Assembly: GCA_030149815.1 (NCBI GenBank)
Contig: JASLHI010000002.1
Span: forward strand, 1 to 50,719
DNA: 50,719 bases
Source: Aquirhabdus sp.
GTDB lineage: Bacteria; Pseudomonadota; Gammaproteobacteria; Pseudomonadales; Moraxellaceae
Direction of reading: 5' to 3'
Below, piece by piece: positions 9,609-18,010 of the stretch (positions are counted from its first letter, which is position 1; each line of letters begins with the position of its first letter). The notes under the pieces are model-generated. The model did not search any database and had not been told where the DNA came from. It was given only the letters and a program-made list of their open reading frames with translations. The position numbers and the translations under genes are program-made.

Positions 9609-10010
9609 GTGTCTAAACACACATCAAATAAATCTTTAATCACACAGATTCTATCTGCAACTGCTATTAGTATCAGTCTCATGGCTTTCGGTGCTGCTCA
9701 TGCTGAACAATACTGTAAATCGATCGATAAAGATGGTAATGCCACGTATACACTTGCGCCCGATAAAGGCTGTAACGCAAAAAAAATGAAAACCGTAGCG
9801 ATCAGTCATCATATTACGCCAAGCTCTCCTGCTGCACCAAAAGCAGAGGGAGCCAAAACCAATTCTACAGAAGCAACTATAGCAACGACTCCAACGACCA
9901 CAGGAACTGCTGTAGCACCACCTACAGGAACTTCTACAGCAACGACAACGACAACGACAACGACAACAGCTAACGCGGATACATCTAAAAGTACAACAAT
10001 CGCCAAATAG
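9609..10010 (+). CDS. Small exported protein, DUF4124-like, with Thr-rich tail
   Basis: 133 residues from a GTG start with AAGGAG 7 bases upstream. An N-terminal signal peptide (hydrophobic ISLMAFGAAHA, cleavage probably after AHA) is followed by a short segment with CKSIDKDGNATYT, which resembles the DUF4124 core. The last 70 residues are low complexity, rich in Thr, Ala, Pro and Ser. Four tandem AACGAC hexamers (9941-9964) encode a poly-threonine run, so length changes there would stay in frame. The function is unknown. It is probably periplasmic and is followed by a second DUF4124 gene. Confidence 0.75.
   Translation: MSKHTSNKSLITQILSATAISISLMAFGAAHAEQYCKSIDKDGNATYTLAPDKGCNAKKMKTVAISHHITPSSPAAPKAEGAKTNSTEATIATTPTTTGTAVAPPTGTSTATTTTTTTTTANADTSKSTTIAK
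9941..9967 (+). repeat. In-frame AACGAC hexanucleotide tandem repeat
   Basis: Four perfect AACGAC units plus AAC, encoding alternating ACG/ACA threonine codons. Copy-number change would alter tail length without a frameshift. Confidence 0.8.
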
Positions 10011-10112
10011 ATAAAGGGATATAATATTTCGACTGAATATGATTGCATTAAGTGAAATGGGATATTCCACTCGATTCAATAGTAAATTCTCAATATATCT
10101 AAGGACTTTGAT

Positions 10113-10589
10113 ATGACTCTCATAAATAAATGGATTTTAACTGCACTTTCACTAGCGCCCTTTGCATTAGGGCAAATGTGTCATGCTTCACCATTTTACA
10201 AGTGGGTCGATGAAAAAGGAGCGACACATTATACTCAAACGCCCCCCCCCCAAAAAGAAGTCAAAAAAGTAGATATAGATACGCACATCCCAGCTGATAG
10301 TGCATCTGCAATTAAAAATTTAGATACCCAGAGCAAAGCCAATCTAAAAGCAGATGATGATGCTGACAAAGCAAATGATAAGAATAAAGAGAAAGCAGCC
10401 GCTGATGCGGCACGTAAGGCTAAAAACACGGCTGAATGTCAACAACTCAGGACATCTCTAGCTCAGTTACAAAGTGGAAGACGTCTTTATGGATCTGACG
10501 CAAAAGGTGATCGTAGTTATATAACCGAAGATCAAAAAGCAACTCAAATTCAACAGGCAAACACACAAATCCAAAAAGACTGTCCTTAG
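10113..10589 (+). CDS. Exported DUF4124 domain protein
   Basis: 158 residues. A signal peptide (ALSLAPFALGQMCHAS) is followed by the DUF4124 core FYKWVDEKGATHYTQTPPP, then a charged, lysine/alanine-rich and probably helical region (residues 80-110) and a C-terminal segment with two cysteines. The family is widespread in the proteobacterial periplasm without assigned function. The PPP codons are written as ten consecutive cytosines (10242-10251), a slippage-prone tract. In the given sequence the frame is intact. A perfect hairpin lies just after the stop codon. Confidence 0.82.
   Translation: MTLINKWILTALSLAPFALGQMCHASPFYKWVDEKGATHYTQTPPPQKEVKKVDIDTHIPADSASAIKNLDTQSKANLKADDDADKANDKNKEKAAADAARKAKNTAECQQLRTSLAQLQSGRRLYGSDAKGDRSYITEDQKATQIQQANTQIQKDCP
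10242..10251 (+). repeat. C10 homopolymer inside the DUF4124 gene
   Basis: Ten consecutive C bases encode Pro-Pro-Pro in the domain core. Gain or loss of one base would truncate the protein. Confidence 0.9.
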
Positions 10590-10601
10590 TACGTCTATTT
10601 C

Positions 10602-10635
10602 CCAAGGCATCCCGTTTAATTTTGAGGTGCCTTGG
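10602..10635 (+). terminator. Hairpin after the DUF4124 gene
   Basis: Perfect 8-bp arms CCAAGGCA / TGCCTTGG with an 18-base loop, 13 bases after the stop codon. There is no clear T-run, so terminator function is tentative. Confidence 0.5.
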
Positions 10636-10749
10636 CTTAAAGACTGGCATTTCTTTAAATAAAATTCTTTCACATCACTTCACATCTCCCAATACACAGC
10701 CTAATTCGGCTATGCTATGCCAAATATTTTTTGACATATTCTTTGCGCC

Positions 10750-13386
10750 ATGACTGATATAACTGCAACTCAAAACCAAATCCTTACCCAAGAGTATCAA
10801 CCGAGCGAAATCGAACCGCGTATCCAAGCCGACTGGCACACGCGCCAATCTTTTGCTGTAGAAAATACGCCAGATCAAAGCAAAAAAAATCGATACATTC
10901 TATCTATGTTCCCCTATCCATCTGGCAAGCTCCACATGGGACATGTGCGCAACTATACAATCGGTGATGTGATTAGCCGTTTTTATCGTCTCAAAGGTGA
11001 GAATGTCATGCAGCCGATGGGCTGGGACGCATTTGGTCTACCCGCAGAAAATGCAGCTATTGCTCATCAAGTTGCGCCTGCCAAATGGACTTTTGAAAAT
11101 ATAGACTATATGCGCAATCAGCTCAAATCACTGGGTTTATCCGTTGATTGGAATCGTGAAATTGCAACATGTACACCTGAATACTATCGCTGGGAACAAT
11201 GGCTATTTGTTCAACTCTATAAAAAAGGTCTAATTTACCGTAAGCTTTCTACGGTCAATTGGGATCCGATTGATCAGACCGTTCTTGCGAATGAACAAGT
11301 CATCGATGGTCGCGGCTGGCGCTCAGGCGCTTTAGTCGAAAAGCGCGATATTCCAATGTATTACTTCCGCATCACTGATTATGCACAAGAGCTACTGGAT
11401 GACTTAGATACACTCACAGACTGGCCGCCACAAGTCGTTGCCATGCAGAAGAACTGGATTGGTCGATCAACTGGGATGGATTTAACCTTTCCTTCTGAAC
11501 ATGGTGACTTAACCGTCTATACCACTCGCCCTGATACTTTCATGGGCGTGACTTATATTGCCGTTGCTGCTGAACATCCACTCGCTGTCAAAGCCGCTGC
11601 GATTCAGGAAAAAGCTGGCAATCCTGCATTAAAGGCATTCAATGAAGAATGCCGTATGGGTTCAGTTGCCGAAGCCGACCTTGCAACTGCTGAAAAGAAA
11701 GGCATGGCGACAGGTTTGTTCGTCCAACATCCAATCACTGGTGAAAATATTCCAGTTTGGGTTGCGAACTACGTCCTTATGAGCTACGGCTCAGGCGCAG
11801 TCATGGCAGTTCCTGCCCATGACGAACGTGACTTTGAGTTTGCGCTAAAATACAATTTGCCAATCAAGCAAGTCATCCAAGCACCTGCCGATTTTGACAT
11901 TTCTAATGCTGCATTTACAGAACGCGGGATGCTGATTAATTCTAGTGAATTAGACGGCCTAGATTTCGATGGTGCTTATGCCAAACTCTTAGAAAAATTA
12001 GAAAGTAAAGAACAAGCAAAAGGTCGCGTACAGTTCCGCCTCCGCGATTGGGGTGTGTCACGTCAACGTTATTGGGGTTGTCCGATCCCGATGATTAATT
12101 GCACCAGTTGCGGTCAAGTGCCTGTACCAGAAGATCAACTGCCTGTGGTATTGCCAACCGATGTCGTGCCTGATGGTTCGGGCAATCCATTGGTCAAGAT
12201 GCCTTCATTTTACGAAACCACATGCCCGAGTTGTGGCATCGCTGCAAAACGTGAAACAGATACTCTTGATACGTTCGTAGAATCAAGTTGGTACTACGCA
12301 CGTTATGCATCACCAGAATACCAAAACGGTCTGGTTGATCCTCAAGCAGCACAGAGTTGGCTACCTGTAGATCAATACGTGGGTGGTGTTGAACACGCGA
12401 TTCTTCACCTTCTTTATGCACGCTTTTTCCACAAACTCATGCGTGATGAAGGTGTAGTCCAAGGTAATGAGCCATTTACTCGCTTGCTCACACAAGGAAT
12501 GGTTTTAGCGGATACGTTCTATCGTGAAGATTCGTCAGGTAAAAAAATCTGGATTAATCCAGCTGATGTCACCCTCGAAAAAGATGAACGCGGTCGCGTG
12601 CTTTCAGCCGTACTCAAATCAGATGGTTTGCCTGTTATTATTGGCGGCATGGAAAAAATGTCCAAATCCAAAAATAATGGCGTGGATCCACAAGCCATTA
12701 TTGATCAGTTTGGTGCAGATACCGCGCGTATATTTATGATGTTTGCGGCTCCACCAGATCAATCCCTGGAATGGTCAGATGCAGGCGTTGAAGGCTCTAA
12801 TCGCTTTTTGAAACGGGTCTGGCGTCAAACAACACTTCATCTACAATCACCTCATCTAGATTCGATTACGGATCAAAGTATTGATACATCTAATTTGACT
12901 GAATCAGGACGTGAGCTTCGCAGAAAGTTACATGAAACAATTCAAAAAATTGCAGATGATATTGAACGCCGTCAATCATTCAACACTGCAATTGCATCAC
13001 TCATGGAACTATCTAACGCCATTGGTAAATTTGAAGAAGCAGATATCAATGATCATCTCATCGTACGTGAGGCTCTAACCAGTCTACTGGTTATGCTTGC
13101 ACCTTTTGCGCCCCATCTTGCGCAAGACCTCCTCACTAAGTTTGATATTGATGTCACCACGGCACTATTTCCTCAAGTTGATGAGAGTGCGCTTGTACGA
13201 TCAACTCAAAATATTATGGTTCAGGTGAATGGCAAATTACGCGGTAAACTTGAAGTCGCCCTCGATATTAGCGATGATGAATTAAAGACACTTGCTAAAG
13301 CATTGCCAGAAATTCAAAAGTTCTTGACAAGCACACCAAAGAAAGAAATTGTAGTCAAAGGTCGTTTAGTTAATCTTGTTTTATAA
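10750..13386 (+). CDS. leuS: Leucyl-tRNA synthetase
   Basis: Class I synthetase of 878 residues. The HIGH-type motif appears as HMGH at 62-65 within YPSGKLHMGHVRNYT, and KMSKS is at 636-640. The CP1 editing domain lies roughly at residues 230-415 (TTRPDTFMGVTY; GAVMAVPAHDERDFEFA). A zinc-type CTSCGQ...CPSCG pair is present in the insertion. No good Shine-Dalgarno precedes the ATG, but the N-terminus aligns with the family. It is followed by lptE and holA, a gene order common in gammaproteobacteria. Confidence 0.97.
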   Translation: MTDITATQNQILTQEYQPSEIEPRIQADWHTRQSFAVENTPDQSKKNRYILSMFPYPSGKLHMGHVRNYTIGDVISRFYRLKGENVMQPMGWDAFGLPAENAAIAHQVAPAKWTFENIDYMRNQLKSLGLSVDWNREIATCTPEYYRWEQWLFVQLYKKGLIYRKLSTVNWDPIDQTVLANEQVIDGRGWRSGALVEKRDIPMYYFRITDYAQELLDDLDTLTDWPPQVVAMQKNWIGRSTGMDLTFPSEHGDLTVYTTRPDTFMGVTYIAVAAEHPLAVKAAAIQEKAGNPALKAFNEECRMGSVAEADLATAEKKGMATGLFVQHPITGENIPVWVANYVLMSYGSGAVMAVPAHDERDFEFALKYNLPIKQVIQAPADFDISNAAFTERGMLINSSELDGLDFDGAYAKLLEKLESKEQAKGRVQFRLRDWGVSRQRYWGCPIPMINCTSCGQVPVPEDQLPVVLPTDVVPDGSGNPLVKMPSFYETTCPSCGIAAKRETDTLDTFVESSWYYARYASPEYQNGLVDPQAAQSWLPVDQYVGGVEHAILHLLYARFFHKLMRDEGVVQGNEPFTRLLTQGMVLADTFYREDSSGKKIWINPADVTLEKDERGRVLSAVLKSDGLPVIIGGMEKMSKSKNNGVDPQAIIDQFGADTARIFMMFAAPPDQSLEWSDAGVEGSNRFLKRVWRQTTLHLQSPHLDSITDQSIDTSNLTESGRELRRKLHETIQKIADDIERRQSFNTAIASLMELSNAIGKFEEADINDHLIVREALTSLLVMLAPFAPHLAQDLLTKFDIDVTTALFPQVDESALVRSTQNIMVQVNGKLRGKLEVALDISDDELKTLAKALPEIQKFLTSTPKKEIVVKGRLVNLVL

Positions 13387-13405
13387 TCGATCCTGATCAT
13401 AGAAC

Positions 13406-13438
13406 ACATGTTGCACGTCACTTGCAGGTGCAACATGT
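13406..13438 (+). other. Perfect 11-bp inverted repeat between leuS and lptE
   Basis: ACATGTTGCAC (13406-13416) and GTGCAACATGT (13428-13438) with an 11-base loop, not followed by a T-run. It could be an mRNA-processing or attenuating hairpin, or a protein-binding dyad. Confidence 0.6.
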
Positions 13439-13542
13439 AACTACAAAAAATATGATGCATACTCCGCCTGCATCTCGGCGTTAAATTCTAGTAATGAATG
13501 GATATGAAAATGATGAACAAAACCATAGCGATCCGAGATAAT

Positions 13543-14034
13543 ATGAATAACTTTCGAGCAACGATTGTCGTCGCTTTAGTATTACTACTTGGTGCATGCG
13601 GTTTTCATTTGCGAGGTACGGAAAATATTCCCGACGTTTACCAGCACCTACAACTTAAAGTACAAAAAGATAGTCTTTTGACCAAATGGCTACGCGCCGA
13701 GCTCATTGGAATGCATGTACAGCTTGATGAACCAAACGCACCTATTTTGCATATTCTCGACGTGCGTCCAACTCGTCAAGAATTAGTAGGTTCATTGACT
13801 GAGGTGCAGATTGGCGCCGAAGTAGATTTCCGCATCGAAGATACTCTAGGAAATCCTCTTACAGCAACACGCACAATTACTTCTCACCGCAGCTTCCAAT
13901 ACAACAAAAACACTGTTGGTATTCAAAGCCAACAAGAAGATTTACTCCAAAATGATTTGTATGAAGCTGCTGCACAACAAATCGTCAGGCAATTAGCAAC
14001 AGGTCGCATGCCTACGATCGCAAAATCGAACTAA
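13543..14034 (+). CDS. lptE: LPS-assembly lipoprotein LptE
   Basis: Outer-membrane lipoprotein that plugs and assists LptD in inserting lipopolysaccharide or lipooligosaccharide. The signal sequence ends in the lipobox LLGAC, with the acylated cysteine at residue 19, followed by GFHLRGTENIPDVYQHLQL, the hallmark of the family. The frame is open to an ATG at 13498, which would give a 35-residue leader with an unusual acidic N-region. ATG 13543 gives a normal lipoprotein leader, so it is chosen, but the start is not certain. It lies between leuS and holA, with 7 bases to holA. Confidence 0.88.
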   Translation: MNNFRATIVVALVLLLGACGFHLRGTENIPDVYQHLQLKVQKDSLLTKWLRAELIGMHVQLDEPNAPILHILDVRPTRQELVGSLTEVQIGAEVDFRIEDTLGNPLTATRTITSHRSFQYNKNTVGIQSQQEDLLQNDLYEAAAQQIVRQLATGRMPTIAKSN

Positions 14035-14041
14035 TCTTTCC

Positions 14042-15034
14042 ATGAAAGCAGACTACCAAAGCGCACGCAAACGCATCCAAAACATGAAGGGTGCGTGGCT
14101 ACTGCACGGTGATGAGCCTCTGCTTGCACAAAGTTTACTCGATCAATGTCGACAACACTGGCAAAAACTTGATATAGAGCGTCATCGTGTTGATCTAACC
14201 AGCGCATCAGATTGGCGTGAAGCACTGGCACAGTTGGATAATTTATCATTATTTTCCAATATAATGGCACTAGAAATCCACGGAAGCCATAAACCCGATG
14301 CGGCAGGGATGTTGGCACTAGAGCGTTACATGCAACATCAAGGTGATAATATTTTAATTATCAATATGCCAAAACAGGATACTGCTGGACAAAAAACGAA
14401 ATTCTTTCAGCTTCTCGATGCAAATGGTCTCGTTGTTTCACTCACCATACAAAATGAACAAGAACGCCAAGTTTTCTTAAATGCTCAGGCTGAAAACCTC
14501 AAAGTACAGCTCTCACCTACAGCATGGGCTGCACTCTTAGCGCAAACGGAGAATAACCTTCTCGCTGCACAGCAAGCCCTGGTTAGACTCTCCTTTTTAA
14601 CAGAATCAAATACAATTATTGATGTAGAGCAGCTTTTACCTGCTTTATCCGATCAATCTCGCTATAGTCTATTTGATTTATCAGACGCCGCATTACAAGG
14701 TAATGTAGAACGAACTGTCCGAGTATTGAATTACCTCTTTGAATCAGGTGAAGCAGAATCACTCATTCTCTGGACTATCTCACGTGAAATGCGTTTGCTC
14801 ATTCAACTATTAGATCAGTCGCATTCAGTGAATTATCAAGCTTTAGGAATCTGGTCGAACCGACAAAGCCTCTATCAAAAAGCGATGAAACGCATCAAAC
14901 GCCAACACACAACTCATTGGCTGGATCTACTTCTACGTTGCGACCAGGCAATTAAAGGCATCGGCGTGGAAAACACCCAGAATCTACTCCTACAAGCAAG
15001 CGTCTCCCTCGCTGGGATACAACTATTTGATTGA
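14042..15034 (+). CDS. holA: DNA polymerase III subunit delta
   Basis: 330 residues. The delta subunit of the clamp loader opens the beta sliding clamp. The N-terminus has the family's WLLHGDEPLLAQSLLDQCRQ segment and an AAA+-like fold without a functional Walker A. The clamp-binding region near LDNLSLFSNIMALEI and the C-terminal collar domain (VLNYLFESGEAESLILWTISREMRLL) are typical. It starts 7 bases after lptE with no obvious Shine-Dalgarno, suggesting coupled translation. Confidence 0.93.
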   Translation: MKADYQSARKRIQNMKGAWLLHGDEPLLAQSLLDQCRQHWQKLDIERHRVDLTSASDWREALAQLDNLSLFSNIMALEIHGSHKPDAAGMLALERYMQHQGDNILIINMPKQDTAGQKTKFFQLLDANGLVVSLTIQNEQERQVFLNAQAENLKVQLSPTAWAALLAQTENNLLAAQQALVRLSFLTESNTIIDVEQLLPALSDQSRYSLFDLSDAALQGNVERTVRVLNYLFESGEAESLILWTISREMRLLIQLLDQSHSVNYQALGIWSNRQSLYQKAMKRIKRQHTTHWLDLLLRCDQAIKGIGVENTQNLLLQASVSLAGIQLFD

Positions 15035-15166
15035 GTAAAAGATTAAATCAATATTCGGAACATAAAAATGTGCGTTAAGCATCATAATACAAACATATCT
15101 TCATTCACATTTTGATACACTCTTATTTATAATATTATTTTCATCGATTAAATGTAGACGCCATTT

Positions 15167-16507
15167 ATGTTCAGACGCGGACGCAAATATTTCGTCATCA
15201 TTGCATTGATAGCCTCGCTTATATTGCACTCAATTGTACTTGTGCCAATTGTCTTAGACATGTCTTGGCAAGAAATCATCTCAACATTACGAGAAAAAAT
15301 TAACCAACTTTTGCATCCAGAAACACCTGATCAGATACTCGCGCGTAAGAAAGCTGAATTCGTTCCTAAAGTAAGCTTAAATCTAGATGCTGATACAGCC
15401 TCAAATCAGCATTTATCTCCAAATATCATTACAATCCGTCTAATTAAAGAACAACCCATTAAACCTTTACAACAATCATCCAGCCCATCAATAAAGAAAT
15501 CACTTGCAAAAAAAACTCCTCACACGAAAGGAACTCAAAAACCGGCAGAAGACTTATATACACAACTAATGTCGACACCAACGCCGACTGCGAATGCATC
15601 AAATGATGATCAGAGTGACGGCACAGATGATCCGACTCCACCCTACGATGTAGATCAAAACACACTCATTGATAATACAACTGTGCATGTTAACCCGCAG
15701 TCAACAACTCCTGTGCGAGGAACTCCAATAGCATCATTGGTTGCTTCGGGGCAAAACAGCACAAAACAAACTGCAAACTCACCCCCTCCATTTCCTGTTG
15801 AAATTCATGCAAGGTATAGAACAACTGTCTTAGGTTTAAGTTTGAATATCTATCGTGAATGGCATATGGAGGGACGACACTACAGCATTATTGATTCTGC
15901 AAATTTATTCGGCATGAAAGGCTCAATAACCAGTGAAGGTTCAGTAACCTCACGAGGCCTTGAACCAGAAAATTTCCAAATTTTATTGAATAATGACATC
16001 AATCGTTTTGCGAAATTTGATCGCAATAACATGATCATGACTTATGGAAGGCCAAGCAACCCGAAAAAAATGCCTTTTAATCCAAGTATTCAGGATATTT
16101 CAAGCATAGGTTTTCAAATGGCACTGGCCTATGGCGATAAAGAGCAGGATGTTCAAATTACTTATGGCACAGGCATTTTTCCAATTCATCTTAAATTACT
16201 TGATGAGGAACAACTCAAGCTTCCTGTGGGCGTGGTCAGAACCTTACATATTCAAGGTCAAAGTTTGAGTGGAGAACCTGCAACCGCAGATATTTGGCTG
16301 GCACCTGATTATCGAAATATGCCTGTTAAAGTCAAAGTATCCAGCGGAGGTAAAACACTTATCCAAAGTCTAAGCTCACTTTCTATCGAAGGCACTGTAA
16401 TTTTCGGTAAAAAATACCCGCCACAAGATGAAACAAGTGACGACTTTTCAAATTCAAAATCCACTGGCGATTTACCGCAAAATATTAAGCAAGAAACAGA
16501 TTTCTGA
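15167..16507 (+). CDS. DUF3108 domain protein, envelope-anchored
   Basis: 446 residues. A short basic N-terminus and one membrane segment (residues 9-31, YFVIIALIASLILHSIVLVPI) suggest an inner-membrane anchor. A disordered, Pro/Thr/Ser/Lys-rich linker follows to about residue 205. The C-terminal 200 residues are beta-rich and match the DUF3108 pattern (YRTTVLGLSLNIYREWHM; GMKGSITSEGSVTSRGLEPE). The function is not known. The layout (anchor, flexible spacer, periplasmic beta domain) suggests it spans part of the periplasm. A 132-base gap separates it from holA. Confidence 0.8.
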   Translation: MFRRGRKYFVIIALIASLILHSIVLVPIVLDMSWQEIISTLREKINQLLHPETPDQILARKKAEFVPKVSLNLDADTASNQHLSPNIITIRLIKEQPIKPLQQSSSPSIKKSLAKKTPHTKGTQKPAEDLYTQLMSTPTPTANASNDDQSDGTDDPTPPYDVDQNTLIDNTTVHVNPQSTTPVRGTPIASLVASGQNSTKQTANSPPPFPVEIHARYRTTVLGLSLNIYREWHMEGRHYSIIDSANLFGMKGSITSEGSVTSRGLEPENFQILLNNDINRFAKFDRNNMIMTYGRPSNPKKMPFNPSIQDISSIGFQMALAYGDKEQDVQITYGTGIFPIHLKLLDEEQLKLPVGVVRTLHIQGQSLSGEPATADIWLAPDYRNMPVKVKVSSGGKTLIQSLSSLSIEGTVIFGKKYPPQDETSDDFSNSKSTGDLPQNIKQETDF

Positions 16508-16547
16508 TCTTTAAATAAACAAGACTTCAGTAAAAAATAGAAATATC

Positions 16548-16579
16548 CTTGAAGCACCGGCCCTGCCCGGTACCTCAAG
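16548..16579. terminator. Imperfect hairpin between the DUF3108 gene and abaI
   Basis: Arms CTTGAAGCACCGG / CCGGTACCTCAAG, 11 of 13 paired, with a 6-base loop, between convergent genes. There is no T-run. The rest of the 210-base gap shows nothing recognisable. Confidence 0.4.
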
Positions 16580-16717
16580 TCAAACATCATGAGTCTTCTT
16601 ATAAGGTCGTTGTTATGTTCTTAGATTATTATTATGCTCATTTATACACTTTCTTCTTATACAGTCACAGGCAATTTTTATACCTCTGAACTATGCTTGC
16701 CAACAATTTCAAGCTAC

Positions 16718-17290
16718 TCAGATTTTATTTTCTGGAGCAAGTTCAATCCAACAAGCAAAAAGTGGGTACCCATCAATAATCATTGGAGGACCTGCCCGAT
16801 GAGCATAGAATCCCGCCTTTCTTAATAATCGCTCCACACCCACGGGCGAAACGGTAATAATCCGTTTAGCACCTTTAGAGGCCGCACAATTAATTGCAGC
16901 TTTTAATAAACCGACAGCAACAGAAGATGAAAACTGTCCATCACTTGCAGTGTGTTGATTATCTAGATCCACTGCGGCAAACCGAGATAACTCCCAAACC
17001 TCACTGGAATTAGGCAACGGCAAACCACTAGGGATAAGTTGGGGGAAAACTTCGCCTAAAAGATAGGGTTTATCTGTTGGCAATAAACGAGCACAACCAT
17101 GTATCTGCTCAAGATGATCCTGTGCGATGATATAGACTGTGTCTGGTCGATCGAATTGGTCTAGCTCCTGATTATTACTTGTGTTCAACGCCCATCCTAG
17201 ACGTTCAACAAAGATTTTATGACGATAGTTAGCAACTCTAGAATATAGGTTATTAGATAGATTTGCTGAATTGCCTGTAATAAATTCCAT
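16718..17290 (-). CDS. abaI: Acyl-homoserine-lactone synthase (LuxI family, AbaI-like)
   Basis: 190 residues. Makes an N-acyl-homoserine lactone from SAM and acyl-ACP. The conserved LuxI residues are visible: R23 and F27 (YRHKIF), W33, D44 and D47 (ELDQFD), R68 (GCARLLPT), F82, E100 and R103 (WELSRF). Stretches such as LGWALN-NNQELDQFD, GCARLLPTDKPYLLGE and GVERLLRKAGFYAHRAGPPM are very close to Acinetobacter AbaI, which makes 3-hydroxy-C12-HSL. The product here is inferred only by that likeness. A lux box lies 66 bases upstream. Unlike some Acinetobacter loci, no non-ribosomal peptide operon is adjacent. Confidence 0.94.
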   Translation of the reverse strand: MEFITGNSANLSNNLYSRVANYRHKIFVERLGWALNTSNNQELDQFDRPDTVYIIAQDHLEQIHGCARLLPTDKPYLLGEVFPQLIPSGLPLPNSSEVWELSRFAAVDLDNQHTASDGQFSSSVAVGLLKAAINCAASKGAKRIITVSPVGVERLLRKAGFYAHRAGPPMIIDGYPLFACWIELAPENKI

Positions 17291-17331
17291 ACACAGACCC
17301 CGAGATAAAATTAAATCCGAGGTTGTATTTC

Positions 17332-17371
17332 ATCGTAAAAGTGAACACTCCATAACTGGTAAGCTTGACAG
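17332..17371 (-). promoter_or_regulatory. lux box and -10 element driving abaI
   Basis: CTGGTAAGCTTGACAG at 17356-17371 is an imperfect 16-bp dyad (halves match at 6 of 8 positions) of the LuxR-box type CTG-N10-CAG. On the minus strand it is followed after 18 bases by TACGAT (17337-17332), a plausible -10. This spacing suits a LuxR-type activator replacing the -35. It lies just past the abaM stop codon, so abaI has its own activated promoter. Confidence 0.78.
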
Positions 17372-17375
17372 GTTG

Positions 17376-17831
17376 CTATGAATAGCTAAATGTCATATGG
17401 TCGTATGTCGGAGATTTTAGGATCTGATCTTTGACGATCACTTCCCACGCCATCGAGTCAATTTTCTGACTAATCAAGTGTAATGTTTGATCTAACCCGA
17501 TATCTCGTTCTAAATGATCCATCAACATGAGATTACTTCGAGGTAATCCTGTTCTCACAATATCAATAACTCGATCATCATGTTTTAGCTTCCAATCCCA
17601 GCCAATACTAATAATAGGAGCAATCTGGCTCACCCATTCGGTATAACCAAACATTTTTGTATAAGGAGCAACAAAGCTATTTTCCTCATTAATCGAAATC
17701 AGATGAGATAACGAGGTTCTCATCAACTCATCAAATACCATGCGAATAAAACCATCATCAGAAAGTTTCATCATTACGTCTTGCATATCTTGATGGATTG
17801 AAAGATGTATGGTATCTGTATATTTTGTCAT
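17376..17831 (-). CDS. abaM: RsaM-family quorum-sensing modulator (AbaM-like, DUF4902)
   Basis: 151 residues, no signal peptide or recognisable DNA-binding motif. Its place between the luxI and luxR homologues, its size and its sequence character (IHLSIHQDMQDVMMKLSDDG; ISIGWDWKLK) fit the RsaM/DUF4902 proteins. These modulate acyl-HSL production in Burkholderia and Pseudomonas, and in Acinetobacter as AbaM. It is transcribed away from abaR and toward abaI. The family assignment comes from position and recalled resemblance; biochemical function in the family is not settled. Confidence 0.75.
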   Translation of the reverse strand: MTKYTDTIHLSIHQDMQDVMMKLSDDGFIRMVFDELMRTSLSHLISINEENSFVAPYTKMFGYTEWVSQIAPIISIGWDWKLKHDDRVIDIVRTGLPRSNLMLMDHLERDIGLDQTLHLISQKIDSMAWEVIVKDQILKSPTYDHMTFSYS

Positions 17832-18010
17832 AGTTGATTCAGCATAAATTTATTCATAGGCTAAACCTTACACGTAAATACGCAAATAGAGTATTGTTAT
17901 ATTTTACAGGTTACTCTTTTGTCTTTTTTTAATCATAGACTTACAATAGTTAAACTAAACATAGTTTTTAAAGTACAATACCAAACAGAAAAGTAACTAA
18001 GAATAAAATC

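Noticed and set aside
9651..10079. Long minus-strand open frame (about 142 codons) with Cys/Arg-rich translation
   Set aside because: It is antisense to the Thr/Ala-rich exported-protein gene; its odd composition is a reflection of the ACG/ACA repeats and it has no Shine-Dalgarno.
10242..10251. Pseudogene call for the DUF4124 gene because of the C10 tract
   Set aside because: With ten cytosines the frame is intact and the downstream protein continues to a sensible C-terminus.
17832..18010. A second lux box between abaM and abaR
   Set aside because: Only weak TTACAGG/GTTACTC-like fragments are present, without a 16-20 bp dyad.
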